Source: Psococerastis gibbosa
Lineage: Eukaryota; Arthropoda; Insecta; Psocodea; Psocidae
Length of the DNA stretch: 64,000 bases
Assembly: GCA_963971405.1 (NCBI GenBank)
Contig: OZ020485.1
Coordinates: forward strand, 18,042,001 to 18,106,000
Direction: 5' to 3'
The number at the start of each line of letters is the position of its first letter. The first letter of the stretch is position 1. Under the pieces are notes generated by a model. It did not search any database and was not told where the DNA came from. It was given only the letters and a program-made list of their open reading frames with translations. This document shows, one piece after another, positions 52,270 through 60,883 of the stretch. A program made the position numbers and the translations under genes.

Positions 52270-54180
52270 GTTCTTAAGAATGGTTCTTGAGCCATGAAAT
52301 GCGGTTGAACCGGTTCCCGACTACAAAAATATTAGGTTCTTGAAGAACGGAATGCAAAATAGAGATATCCGGTATATGAAGTGGTCGCCACTTACGTAAA
52401 ACAAGTTCTTACTCCACTGAAAAATAGTAGCACGTCACACGTGTTAATGATAATATTTGTTACTTATTTTTACAAAAGTTAAGTATAGGGAAATATTGGG
52501 GCACGCTAACCATTGGCGAACTGGTTCTGTATAGGAACTGTATAGGGAACAATCAACGTCTACCAGTGAACCAGTTGCAAGTGTTGGGATTAAGCCGAAG
52601 CCATGAACCGGTTCTTAAAAGAACGCATAATAAGAGCCGTTCTCTTTGAATCACTTGAACTGAGAACGCAAGTTCCCGAGAAAACCAAGAACGACCCACC
52701 TCTAGTTGACACCCGCCGTTTCCAGGGACGCCCGATTGCTTACATTCGTGATTGTGCCGTCTCAAGAAAAGCTGAATCTACTGGAAGGCTCCTTCCGTGT
52801 CTTCCTGGACACATGAAGTATGTATGTAAGTGTTTTCCATCATTTTCTAAATAAGCTACTCGTAGGTCTAATGGGCTAGTAAATACAAAGTATACAGAAT
52901 ATGTAAATAAAAAATACACGTGAGCTTAGATACAAATACGATGTCTTAAAGGTAATGAAAAACAATTAAATGTGTGAAATGTTATTCAAGAGAATAGTAC
53001 AGTTCTGCAGAAGGCAAGAACGTTACTTTCCATTTCTAAGCCCAAGTATTGTCATTAACAAAAAAGTTAAATGCAACCCTAAACTTTTGAACCTTTGTCC
53101 AATACAATGTAACCACAAAATCAAATGCTGACACATACAGCATTGTAAAATAAGTACCCATGATTTCTTAAAATGTTAAGGTAAAAAAGAGCGATGTGGT
53201 CCCCCAGTAAATTGGCACCAAACATGAATATAAAACAAAGCGTACATTGTAAAGCCAACAGAAAAAAGCTTGCCCCACCATTGCTTGAAAAGTTTCGGCA
53301 TCGAATACTCCACGGCACCACCATGCGTTGGAAGACTTTTGAAGGATTCGTGGACCCTTAATCTACCCTTACGGCAAAGATTGCAAAATAGGCCTAATTT
53401 GTAAAATAGGAAGCACGGACTCATTTTGGCCAAATACATTAATTCCTCGCTCCACAGTTGCAAAGATATGAGAATGGTCTCATGAAAAATTTATAAAAAA
53501 TTCAAGCTTTCTCAGTTACTTTACTATGCATAAATATATATTATTTATATAAATGGTATCGCTCTGAAGACGAAAAACTGCATTATTCGGATTTTGTACA
53601 AGAACCAGGGAAACCCTGCATTTTGCACATTAAGGCAGCGTAGCCTATTTAAAAATATTTTGTATGCGACTTTTTTTTCCTTTTGATGATTTCACGGCAA
53701 AGAAATAAAACTGAATTAATGAAAAACTAATAAAAAAATAAAAAATAAAGCTTTCACAATAAGTTTACATTTTTTCACTTGACATTATTGTCACTCTAAA
53801 AACGAGATAAGGTGCATTTTACCCTTTTTGAGTAGTATTAGTCAATATAGACTACTACTTTTTCCATTTTTGAGAAAGCGGGCTTTAGCTTCTTTTGTTA
53901 TACAAATTATTAATAAGGCCACTTTTGTGACTTTGTAGAGCGAGGAGTTTATTAACTTCATGAAAATAACTTGGTATCCATGTAGTTCACAAAATATTTT
54001 TAAAGATCTGTCTTAGTTTTTTATTACATAATTTCCGTATCATTATTGTTGTGGAACGAGGGATTAATAAATGAATAATACATTTATTTAAAAAGTAATT
54101 TGAAATTTCTGTCGTAAATTTTGAGCATAGTTACATTTAGATAGAGCCACTATCTAATGATAAGCATTTATCTAGCGTCA
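52270..54180. other. No gene supported
   Basis: This is AT-rich sequence with short ORFs. A 95-codon minus ORF at 53176-53463 has a hydrophobic C-terminal part but no recognised family. Confidence 0.35.
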
Positions 54181-54186
54181 TTTACA

Positions 54187-56127
54187 TTAGGGGCTAGGGC
54201 TAGGGGTCTCAAGATAAGGCATATCAGCCTCGGGGTCAACATTTCTAGGGCCAGGCCTACCCTCATCATTCTCAATTGCAGCCCTAACAATGGCCTCATG
54301 TAATTGATCGGGCCATAAAGCCTGAAATATGACTGGATAAAGTTCGTTATCTAAGCTCAAATCAGCGGCTGGAACTCCTTTCAAAACCCGATGTTTGTAC
54401 ATAACACGGAACAGTTTTCCATCAAAAAATACGCTGTTCACCTTGTCTTTATTCAGGTATGGACTTCCACATGCGTCCTGTACTGCCAATATTTCAAACC
54501 AAGTCTGCGTAAAAAGATGGGCAATGTACACTTCCTTTTCACGCGGCGGTTCGAGACATGTCTCGGCTTTCAAAAATTGAAGAGAATTTCCATGCAGCCG
54601 AACAATGACTAGAAGAAGCGTTTCCAAGTCCGCGCGCGTGATATTAACTGGATAATCGTTTTGTGAAATATAAAACAGCGACAAGAAAGCAATGTGTAAT
54701 TCCTTTGGAAGCATGAACAAAATTTGGGGGCGAAGGCTACTACTGACGGCCCAACACAACATCATTATCTTCTGAACGGGAGTGGTCTCCTTCCACAACT
54801 TGAGCATTCCTGGATGTTGAATAGGACGCATACTGGCGACTGGATGCAGAACCAGCTCGTGCGGCATCATTTTTTTCGTCCGCTCTTCCACTACATAATG
54901 TTGCACTGGATGGTCTTTTAGAAGAATGCCGTACATTCTTGAACGAAGTGGTCTCAGGAAGTCGACAGTATGAGGGTCAGAGCCGTTTAAACAGTCCCTA
55001 TAATAGAATCCGCGGTAGTATTGCAACCACTTAACGACGGTATAAACCGAACGATTTAAGCCTTTATACAGGTATCTTGCTTCGGCTTCGCGAGTTTTTC
55101 GTGACCATACATCGTTTTCTTCAGGTAAAACTAGATTGCTTTTACGTGGTACCAAATAATGCATAAGACTATATTTCATAAATTTGATTGCATATGAGGG
55201 CCCGGAAAATGTAGACAGTTGAGCAGCCCACCCTGCTGGGTCTAATGTTAATATTTCCGAGTTTTGCCTAATCCATCCTGCCACTAGGGGAATATACAGC
55301 ATTGCAGGCATGAGCGGCATGACAAACAAATTTGGATTTTGGACACCGTTACGCTCGCATGAAAGAAGAATCTGATGAAAAAAGTGCAAATTATATTCCC
55401 ATGTAATATCGTTGCCGCAGAGTGTCGCCAACAGCGGAAAAAACCTCTTGTCAATGCCCCAATGAGTTGCAAGCTTTCTGCGACAGTATATCTTTGTGGC
55501 CAAAGTATTAATGTTTAAATGTTTCACAGAAAACAAAGTCATGTCAGCAGCGAAGCCAATAAAATGGGTAGCTCGCGCAAGAAGCCCAATACAGTCCCTC
55601 TTCTTTGCTAAGAACTCCATCATATCAGGAACCACTCCTTCGATTGTTTGTATAATTTCACAACCTTTTACACGCAAAATGTGCTTTAAAAATTCCGTCG
55701 TTTCCATGTCAGATTTTAAGAAATTTGCCATGGTTTCATTTGGCAGCCCGCTAAAATCTTCCTCATCGTCTACTACCCTGAGGATGTCCCTTGATTTTCG
55801 ACAGTTTCTTCTAAACCAAATATGTAACTCGCTTTTCGAAGTTGGGTAACCGTCAAAGAAGAATACAGCACGAATTCCATTTCCCTTTAAGACACCAATA
55901 AGTGTGTTCCATCTATCTTTAAATTCTTCGTAGAGTCCCAAACTTCGGCCAGGCAATTCAATCGCCTCGTATAGCCAATCGGAACACGAGTTTCCATGAA
56001 TTAAAAGAATCGGCTGCCTCTCACTATTCCCCATCCTAAATATATCAGCACTTTCACGCATATTACCATCAACTAATACTTGTGGACATGCTATATCAAT
56101 GTATGCCTCAAGGCCGCGGACGTCCAT
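54187..56127 (-). CDS. FAM120-like XPG-fold protein, MDVRGLEAYI type
   Basis: This intact single-exon frame has 646 residues. MDVRGLEAYIDIACPQVLVD, LLIHGNSCSDW (His for the first Asp), VFFFDGYP and ARATHFIGF (D-x-D lost) place it with the degenerate subfamily. The body shows KHILRVKGCEIIQ, LATLCGNDITW, LRSRMYGILLKDHP, HPGMLKLWKE, FYISQNDYP, LFTQTWF, QDACGSPYLNK and SVFFDGKLFRVMY. The C-terminus (GRPGPRNVDPEADMPYLE) is unrelated to the repeat tail except for short GRPGP-like text. The promoter module is about 2 kb upstream (58079-58106), separated from the ATG by nested foldback and LINE-like repeats. Confidence 0.88.
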   Translation of the reverse strand: MDVRGLEAYIDIACPQVLVDGNMRESADIFRMGNSERQPILLIHGNSCSDWLYEAIELPGRSLGLYEEFKDRWNTLIGVLKGNGIRAVFFFDGYPTSKSELHIWFRRNCRKSRDILRVVDDEEDFSGLPNETMANFLKSDMETTEFLKHILRVKGCEIIQTIEGVVPDMMEFLAKKRDCIGLLARATHFIGFAADMTLFSVKHLNINTLATKIYCRRKLATHWGIDKRFFPLLATLCGNDITWEYNLHFFHQILLSCERNGVQNPNLFVMPLMPAMLYIPLVAGWIRQNSEILTLDPAGWAAQLSTFSGPSYAIKFMKYSLMHYLVPRKSNLVLPEENDVWSRKTREAEARYLYKGLNRSVYTVVKWLQYYRGFYYRDCLNGSDPHTVDFLRPLRSRMYGILLKDHPVQHYVVEERTKKMMPHELVLHPVASMRPIQHPGMLKLWKETTPVQKIMMLCWAVSSSLRPQILFMLPKELHIAFLSLFYISQNDYPVNITRADLETLLLVIVRLHGNSLQFLKAETCLEPPREKEVYIAHLFTQTWFEILAVQDACGSPYLNKDKVNSVFFDGKLFRVMYKHRVLKGVPAADLSLDNELYPVIFQALWPDQLHEAIVRAAIENDEGRPGPRNVDPEADMPYLETPSPSP

Positions 56128-56174
56128 TATTTCTCACAAGCTGTATAGTTAAAACAATGAAAATGTCCGCAAAT

Positions 56175-56945
56175 TAACCAGCAGCCCGATCATGGCGATA
56201 TGGGATTATTACAATACCAGGGTTTATTTTTAAAACCAACGGCCTTACCATGTTGATTCCATTAGAGCAGAGCATGTTTCAAACTGCGGCAACTTGGTAG
56301 TGTGCACAGCGTTGGCAGGGGAACATGGTGGGACATGATAACGCGCTTAGGCAGTATAAGTTGAGTCCTGGTCACCTCCGATTTAATCGTGTGACTTTAC
56401 CATGTTTCCCAAGTGGTTCGGAATCCACTATAATCAGGAGGTCCACCCTGTTAGTCAACTCCCCTTTCCCCGAGGTGAAAGAGTCTGTCCTTAGGGTGCC
56501 TCAAGTTAACAAACAGACTCACTCCCCCCGCCAGGCTGACAGGGTTGCTTAAAGCAGAAATGCTGAAAGCAGGCGTTAGAAACCACAACAACAACATTTT
56601 TCAAACCAAATAGTAAGGTGTCACGTGTCGGTGTTAAATTATGCCCGGGAAATTCAAATTAATAAATTATTAGAATCAATGTAAGAGAATGGTTGTATTG
56701 TTGTATAATTGAAGGAAATGCTAATAAACTTTAAAATGTACAGGTAGAATTTTCAAATTTAATAAGAATTTTAATTAATGTGTCTAAATCTAAGGGAGAA
56801 AAAATTGAAAACTCACCAAAAATAAATCAATTTGAATTTCCCGCGCATTTGGCATTTTTTTCTTTTTAATTTAATAAACCCCGGTATTATAATAATCCCA
56901 AATCGCCATAATCGGACTGCTGGAGTACTGGTAGTTTCAAAGCTG
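56175..56945. mobile_element. Foldback element with CAGCAGCCYGATC ends, carrying an inserted repeat
   Basis: CAGCAGCCCGATCATGGCGA with TTATTACAATACCAGGG at the left is mirrored by CCCGGTATTATAATAATCCC and CGCCATAATCGGACTGCTG at the right. A 360-bp dispersed repeat (about 56240-56600) sits inside. Confidence 0.6.
56240..56605 (-). repeat. 360-bp dispersed repeat, copy 1
   Basis: GATAACGCGCTTAGGCAGTA, AATCCACTATAATCAGGAGG and CCTCAAGTTAACAAACAGAC, ending AACAACAACATTT. Copies at 57010-57375 and 62845-63215 are in the opposite orientation. The AATCAGGAGGT block also occurs in the tail of the 5.4-kb LINE, so it may be a LINE-derived tail. Confidence 0.65.
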
Positions 56946-57009
56946 AGAAAGTCTATTTATGGGGAATCTTTCCCAATTGTCTAAAAATAACATAAATTAT
57001 AGTGTGTAT

Positions 57010-57375
57010 TGTTGTTGTTTTCAACAACCTTCAGCATTTCTGCTTTAAGCAACCCTGTAAGCCTGGCGGGGGGAGTGAGTCTGTTTGTTAACTTGAGGGA
57101 CCCTAAGGGCAGGCATTTTCACCTCGGGGGAAAGGGGAGTGGACTGACAGGGTGAACCTCCTGATTATAGTGGATTCCGAGCCACTTGAGGAACATGGTA
57201 AAGTCACACGATAAAATCGGATGTGACCAGGACTCGACACGCATGTAGACTGACTGGTATAGTCTTAGCGTGTTATCATGTCCCACGATGTTCTCATGCC
57301 AACGCTGTGCACACAACCAAGTTTGTCGCAGTGTGAAACATGCTCTGTCCTCATAGATTCAACATGGTAAGGCTG
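57010..57375 (+). repeat. 360-bp dispersed repeat, copy 2 (inverted relative to copy 1)
   Basis: TTGTTGTTGTTTTCAACAAC, AAGCAACCCTGTAAGCCTGG and GTCTGTTTGTTAACTTGAGG, ending near AACATGGTAAGGC. Confidence 0.65.
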
Positions 57376-57379
57376 TTGA

Positions 57380-58070
57380 CATACATTATAGTGAGAGCTA
57401 ATTAATTAATTTCTCACTTCAGAGCCCTTATATTGATAGAAAAAAATTGCTCTTGAAACACCTAATACAATGTATAACTGCCATAATACACAATATATTT
57501 TTTCTTATGAACTAACGATACAAAAAATCGGACAAGACCTATTTCAGGACTAAGTCGTCCACTGCTTCTTCCTTTTAGATTATTTTACTTTATCGATTAA
57601 AAATAGTTCATATAAATAAATTTATTGTGAATAATAAAAGTTACATACTTCCATGGGCCTACAATGGCGATTATTTTAAATCTTAACTTGAGATTAAAAT
57701 TGTAAACAAGATAATTTTGCAATGGAATGTGCTATTTGTTTTGCTTACGTTTTTTTAAATCCAGGAGTAAGGTAGTTAATGCTACACGGCATAATAGGCC
57801 CAAAGGTGTTTTTAGAGCGATTATATATCAATACGACGTGTATCCATGAGAATGAGAATTTATTCAAAATTAGCTCTCATGCCATGTTTTCAAAAAGTTA
57901 CCCCTCAGAACTATAAAGAGTCAATTACAGTAGGTTTGGTTAAATTATTGAAAAGTTTGATAGGGTTCTTTTACCAAGTCAGGAAAATAAGACACAAAAC
58001 ATATATACACACAACTAGCCGCAAAATTAACAACAGTCAAAACTGTAATTGTGCTAGTGACAACAGGCAA
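57380..58070. other. Upstream region of the 54-kb gene, no gene seen
   Basis: AT-rich. It contains ATGGCGATTATTTTAAATCT, shared with about 45270, probably a foldback remnant. Confidence 0.4.
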
Positions 58071-58076
58071 GTTGAA

Positions 58077-58108
58077 CACGCATGCGCTAAAATTCAAATT
58101 TGGCGCCT
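58077..58108 (-). promoter_or_regulatory. E2F-like plus NRF1-like composite site (minus orientation)
   Basis: Read on minus, GCGCCAAA (58106-58099) is 11 bp from GCGCATGCG (58087-58079). It is assigned to the gene at 54187-56127. Confidence 0.5.
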
Positions 58109-58465
58109 TTTTATCGTTTCATGAACTAGTTTTTAAATTATTTTTATTAGCCTCTTAGTACATAGTAGCTTTAAATGTTGTTACAGTGATTCTTTCATAA
58201 ACATGAATGGGGACAGATTTTTCGTGTATTTTCATGGATACATTACTTTACTTATTGCTATTATTTTTTCCAAACTTTTTTTTCTATTTATCTTATATAC
58301 ACAATAAAAAATTTTTAACGATGCATAGAATATTCCTGTTCAATTGTTATTGAGTGCTTAGACGGTTGTTAGCGCTCGGGCATTGGTGTTACAACCACTG
58401 GTTGGTTTTATAAAATCCGAATATAAATAAATAAAAATTTGTTGTATCATTATTAATCACCAAAC

Positions 58466-58560
58466 TGGCGGAGTTAGGGCTGTTGAGCCCTCTCGTACAC
58501 TCAACTAGGATGGCCCACTTTATATGCCCTCCGAAGTGTGGCCAGAAAATGTAGAAAGTG
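58466..58560 (-). mobile_element. LINE 3'-tail copy, inverted
   Basis: GGCGGAGTTAGGGCTGTTGA and TACACTCAACTAGGATGGCC are the complement of the tails at 13.25 and 35.75 kb. Confidence 0.5.
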
Positions 58561-58624
58561 TAGTTTTATGCATACACCTCAAAATAAGGTAGGAACAAAC
58601 AACCCAGTTAAACGAAATTAGACG

Positions 58625-58735
58625 ATTTAGAAAAATCTGGACTTGGCATGATTCGAACCCACGAACCCATAAGGGCAATGCTGTATGGAATAAGGTTAGC
58701 TCACAGACCTGATCTGTTAGATATTTGTGTAGCTG
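58625..58735 (-). repeat. tRNA-derived SINE fragment
   Basis: On minus, GGGTTCGAATCATGCCAAGT is the B-box region. TCTGTTAGATATTTGTGTAG matches the sequence at about 640-660. Confidence 0.5.
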
Positions 58736-59010
58736 CAGCCTGATCATGGCCATTAAATAAATACCGGTATCATAAGGCGGCTATTCCACCGACCTCGTTT
58801 TGCATAACGCAAGTGCATGACGTGGTAGCAGACATCATTAATAAGTCTCTACCGTATTATAACTTAATTTATAATACATAAGTTAAGTATCTACATTATA
58901 GTCTCCTTAAATTATGGCAGAGACTTATTAATGATGTCTGCTACCACGTCATGCACTTAATTATGCAAAACGAGGTCGCCTCATCGTCATAATCAGGCTG
59001 CTGGTGCTAA
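58735..59010. mobile_element. CAGCAGCC-type foldback interrupted by a GTGGTAGCAGACAT-type foldback
   Basis: The outer ends GCAGCCTGATCATGGCCATT and CGTCATAATCAGGCTGCTG belong to the CAGCAGCC family. The inner element 58773-58985 has ends TAAGGCGGCTATTCCACCGA / CGAGGTCGCCTCA and core CATGACGTGGTAGCAGACAT. That inner element in turn contains an AAGTCTCTACCGTATTATAA-type hairpin around 58840-58930. Confidence 0.75.
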
Positions 59011-59084
59011 CGTGTCTAGCAAATAGGAATCTTGTCGAAGAGCATTTGAGTAGAAGATCTAGAACACTCTGTTCATCTCAGAGT

Positions 59085-59475
59085 CAATGTGTGAAACAGA
59101 AGATTAAGAACTCTGTTTGTAGCTGATTCACTGTCCAAGACTCCACTGTTTAGAATTTTAGATTTTAGTTTTAGGTTACTTAATGGTTTTATTGACTGCC
59201 CTGATATATTATCGGGGGTAGGTTTTAGAGTTAACGCGGCAAATTCTCGCTTAAAGAATTTATTTTTCTGTAACACTGACGAGCCTCAACTATACAGAAT
59301 CCTTAGGCTACTAGACACTTTTTTGGAAATTGACCCTTTTGCAACTTCTCTCAGTGCGTTTAAGACAATGTTATTAGACAGAATATATTGATTGTTAGCT
59401 TCTAAGATTTGTAATGTAACCTAAATTGGAGCTGTGGTTTGTTGTTATATTCTTTATTATTATTATTATAAGTGC
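59085..59475 (+). mobile_element. LINE ORF2 C-terminal fragment with (TTA)n end
   Basis: FRLLNGFIDCPDILSGVGFR and NAANSRLKNLFFCNTDEPQL, with FATSLSAFKTMLLDRIY and a stop, resemble CR1/Jockey ORF2 ends (NG-ID-PDLL, FK). A TTATTATTATTATTATA tail follows. Confidence 0.6.
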
Positions 59476-59557
59476 CACTGCACTAAGATCGCTCAATAAG
59501 CGGAAGCTTGAGCGTGATAATTATACTTAATAACAAATTGGTTATTTTTTCAATATA

Positions 59558-60559
59558 CAGGGTGCCCCAGACCATCGGTCCACCTACTTTTTCTCGAAAA
59601 CGAATGACGTCAGAGGTCTGAATTTTTTTTATCAATACAAAGTGGGGGTTGATGCATTTCGGGAAATTAGTTTGGAATTTTTTAGGGACCTAGAAGGGGG
59701 GTTTTGGGGGGGTCCGTATGCTGTTCCTCGGAATAATCAAATGTAAAGGTATGTCAAATTGCACATCATTTGAAAGCTTATAAAGTGTTCATTCATAATT
59801 TGCAAAAATTTTGATTGTATCCCTACAGGTTCAGGTACAGGGAGTCTTTAAAAGTCAAACTTTGGGTACTTGTGGGCTGTTAAAATGCTAAAAGTCAAAA
59901 CCAGATTTTCTGATAAAGAAAAAGCTGGAGTCATGAGCTTACATTTGAGGTGTCACTTGCCATGCTTTAGGTGACCTATTCCCACCCTTCGCCACCCTCC
60001 CCGTTCAGGCGTAGGTTCAGGTACGATTTGTATAATTAACTTGATAACTCTTGTAATACGCTTTCATTTAAGGTGCAACATGCTATATGATGTCATTTGA
60101 TATTTTAGAGAAATTTAATCTCAAACTTTAGCTGTTTACTGTACCTGAACTGAAAAACTCAGGTAGACCAAGGTAAGATCATCAAGTACTCCTAAAATCT
60201 GGTTTTGACTTTTAGCATTCAGCACACTAACAGCCCACAGGTACCCATAGTTTGACTTTTAAAGACTCCCTGTACCTGAACCTGTAGGGATACAATCAAA
60301 ATTTTTGTAAATTATGAATGAACACTTTTATAAGCTTTCAAATGATGTGCAATTTGACATACCTTTACATTTGATTATTCCGAGGAACAGCATACGGACC
60401 CCCCCCCCCCAAAACCCCCCTTCCAGGTCCCCAAAAAAGTCCAAACTAATTTCCAGAAATGCATCAACCCCCACTTTGTAGTGATAAAAAAAAATTCAGA
60501 CCTCTGACGTCATTCGGTTTTGAGAAAACGTAGGTGGACGGATGGTCTGGGGCACCCTG
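59558..60559. mobile_element. 1-kb foldback element, TA-flanked
   Basis: CAGGGTGCCCCAGACCATCG at the left mirrors GGTCTGGGGCACCCTG at the right, with TA at 59556-59557 and 60560-60561. The arms are about 370-400 bp (for example TTTGAAAGCTTATAAAGTGT and its complement). The centre of about 250 bp is non-coding. The TA flanks and long palindrome fit a non-autonomous Tc1/mariner-like element. Confidence 0.75.
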
Positions 60560-60599
60560 TATGTACCTTGTCCGGGGTTACTGGTCAAGGAAAAAAGTG

Positions 60600-60850
60600 A
60601 AAAAGTGATTAACACCTACTGGCCACAGTTCTTGAACTCCATCATGGACAACCACACTAATCGATTTTCATGCAAATCAAATTCAATAATTGCGGGGAAT
60701 CTGTTTTAGAAAGAAAGAGGTACATGTCATACATCAAAATGCTCCGAAAATGTTTTCATTGTCATGACATTTTTGACAGCTCTACGAAACTTGATTTTTA
60801 CACTTGTAAGGCTTTTCTCTTGTCTTGTAATAAATAAATACATGAATAAT
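60600..60850 (-). repeat. Dispersed repeat shared with 30.9-31.15 kb
   Basis: CTGGCCACAGTTCTTGAACT and TTTTTGACAGCTCTACGA occur in both places. It lies just downstream of the SRBD1 stop and may be part of its 3' UTR. Confidence 0.5.
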
Positions 60851-60883
60851 AGGAACATTACCGTATGGGTATTTTGAAGATCT

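Noticed and set aside
53176-53463. 95-codon minus-strand ORF with a hydrophobic segment
   Set aside because: No family recognised, no splice or promoter support, and ORFs of this size arise by chance in this AT-rich sequence.
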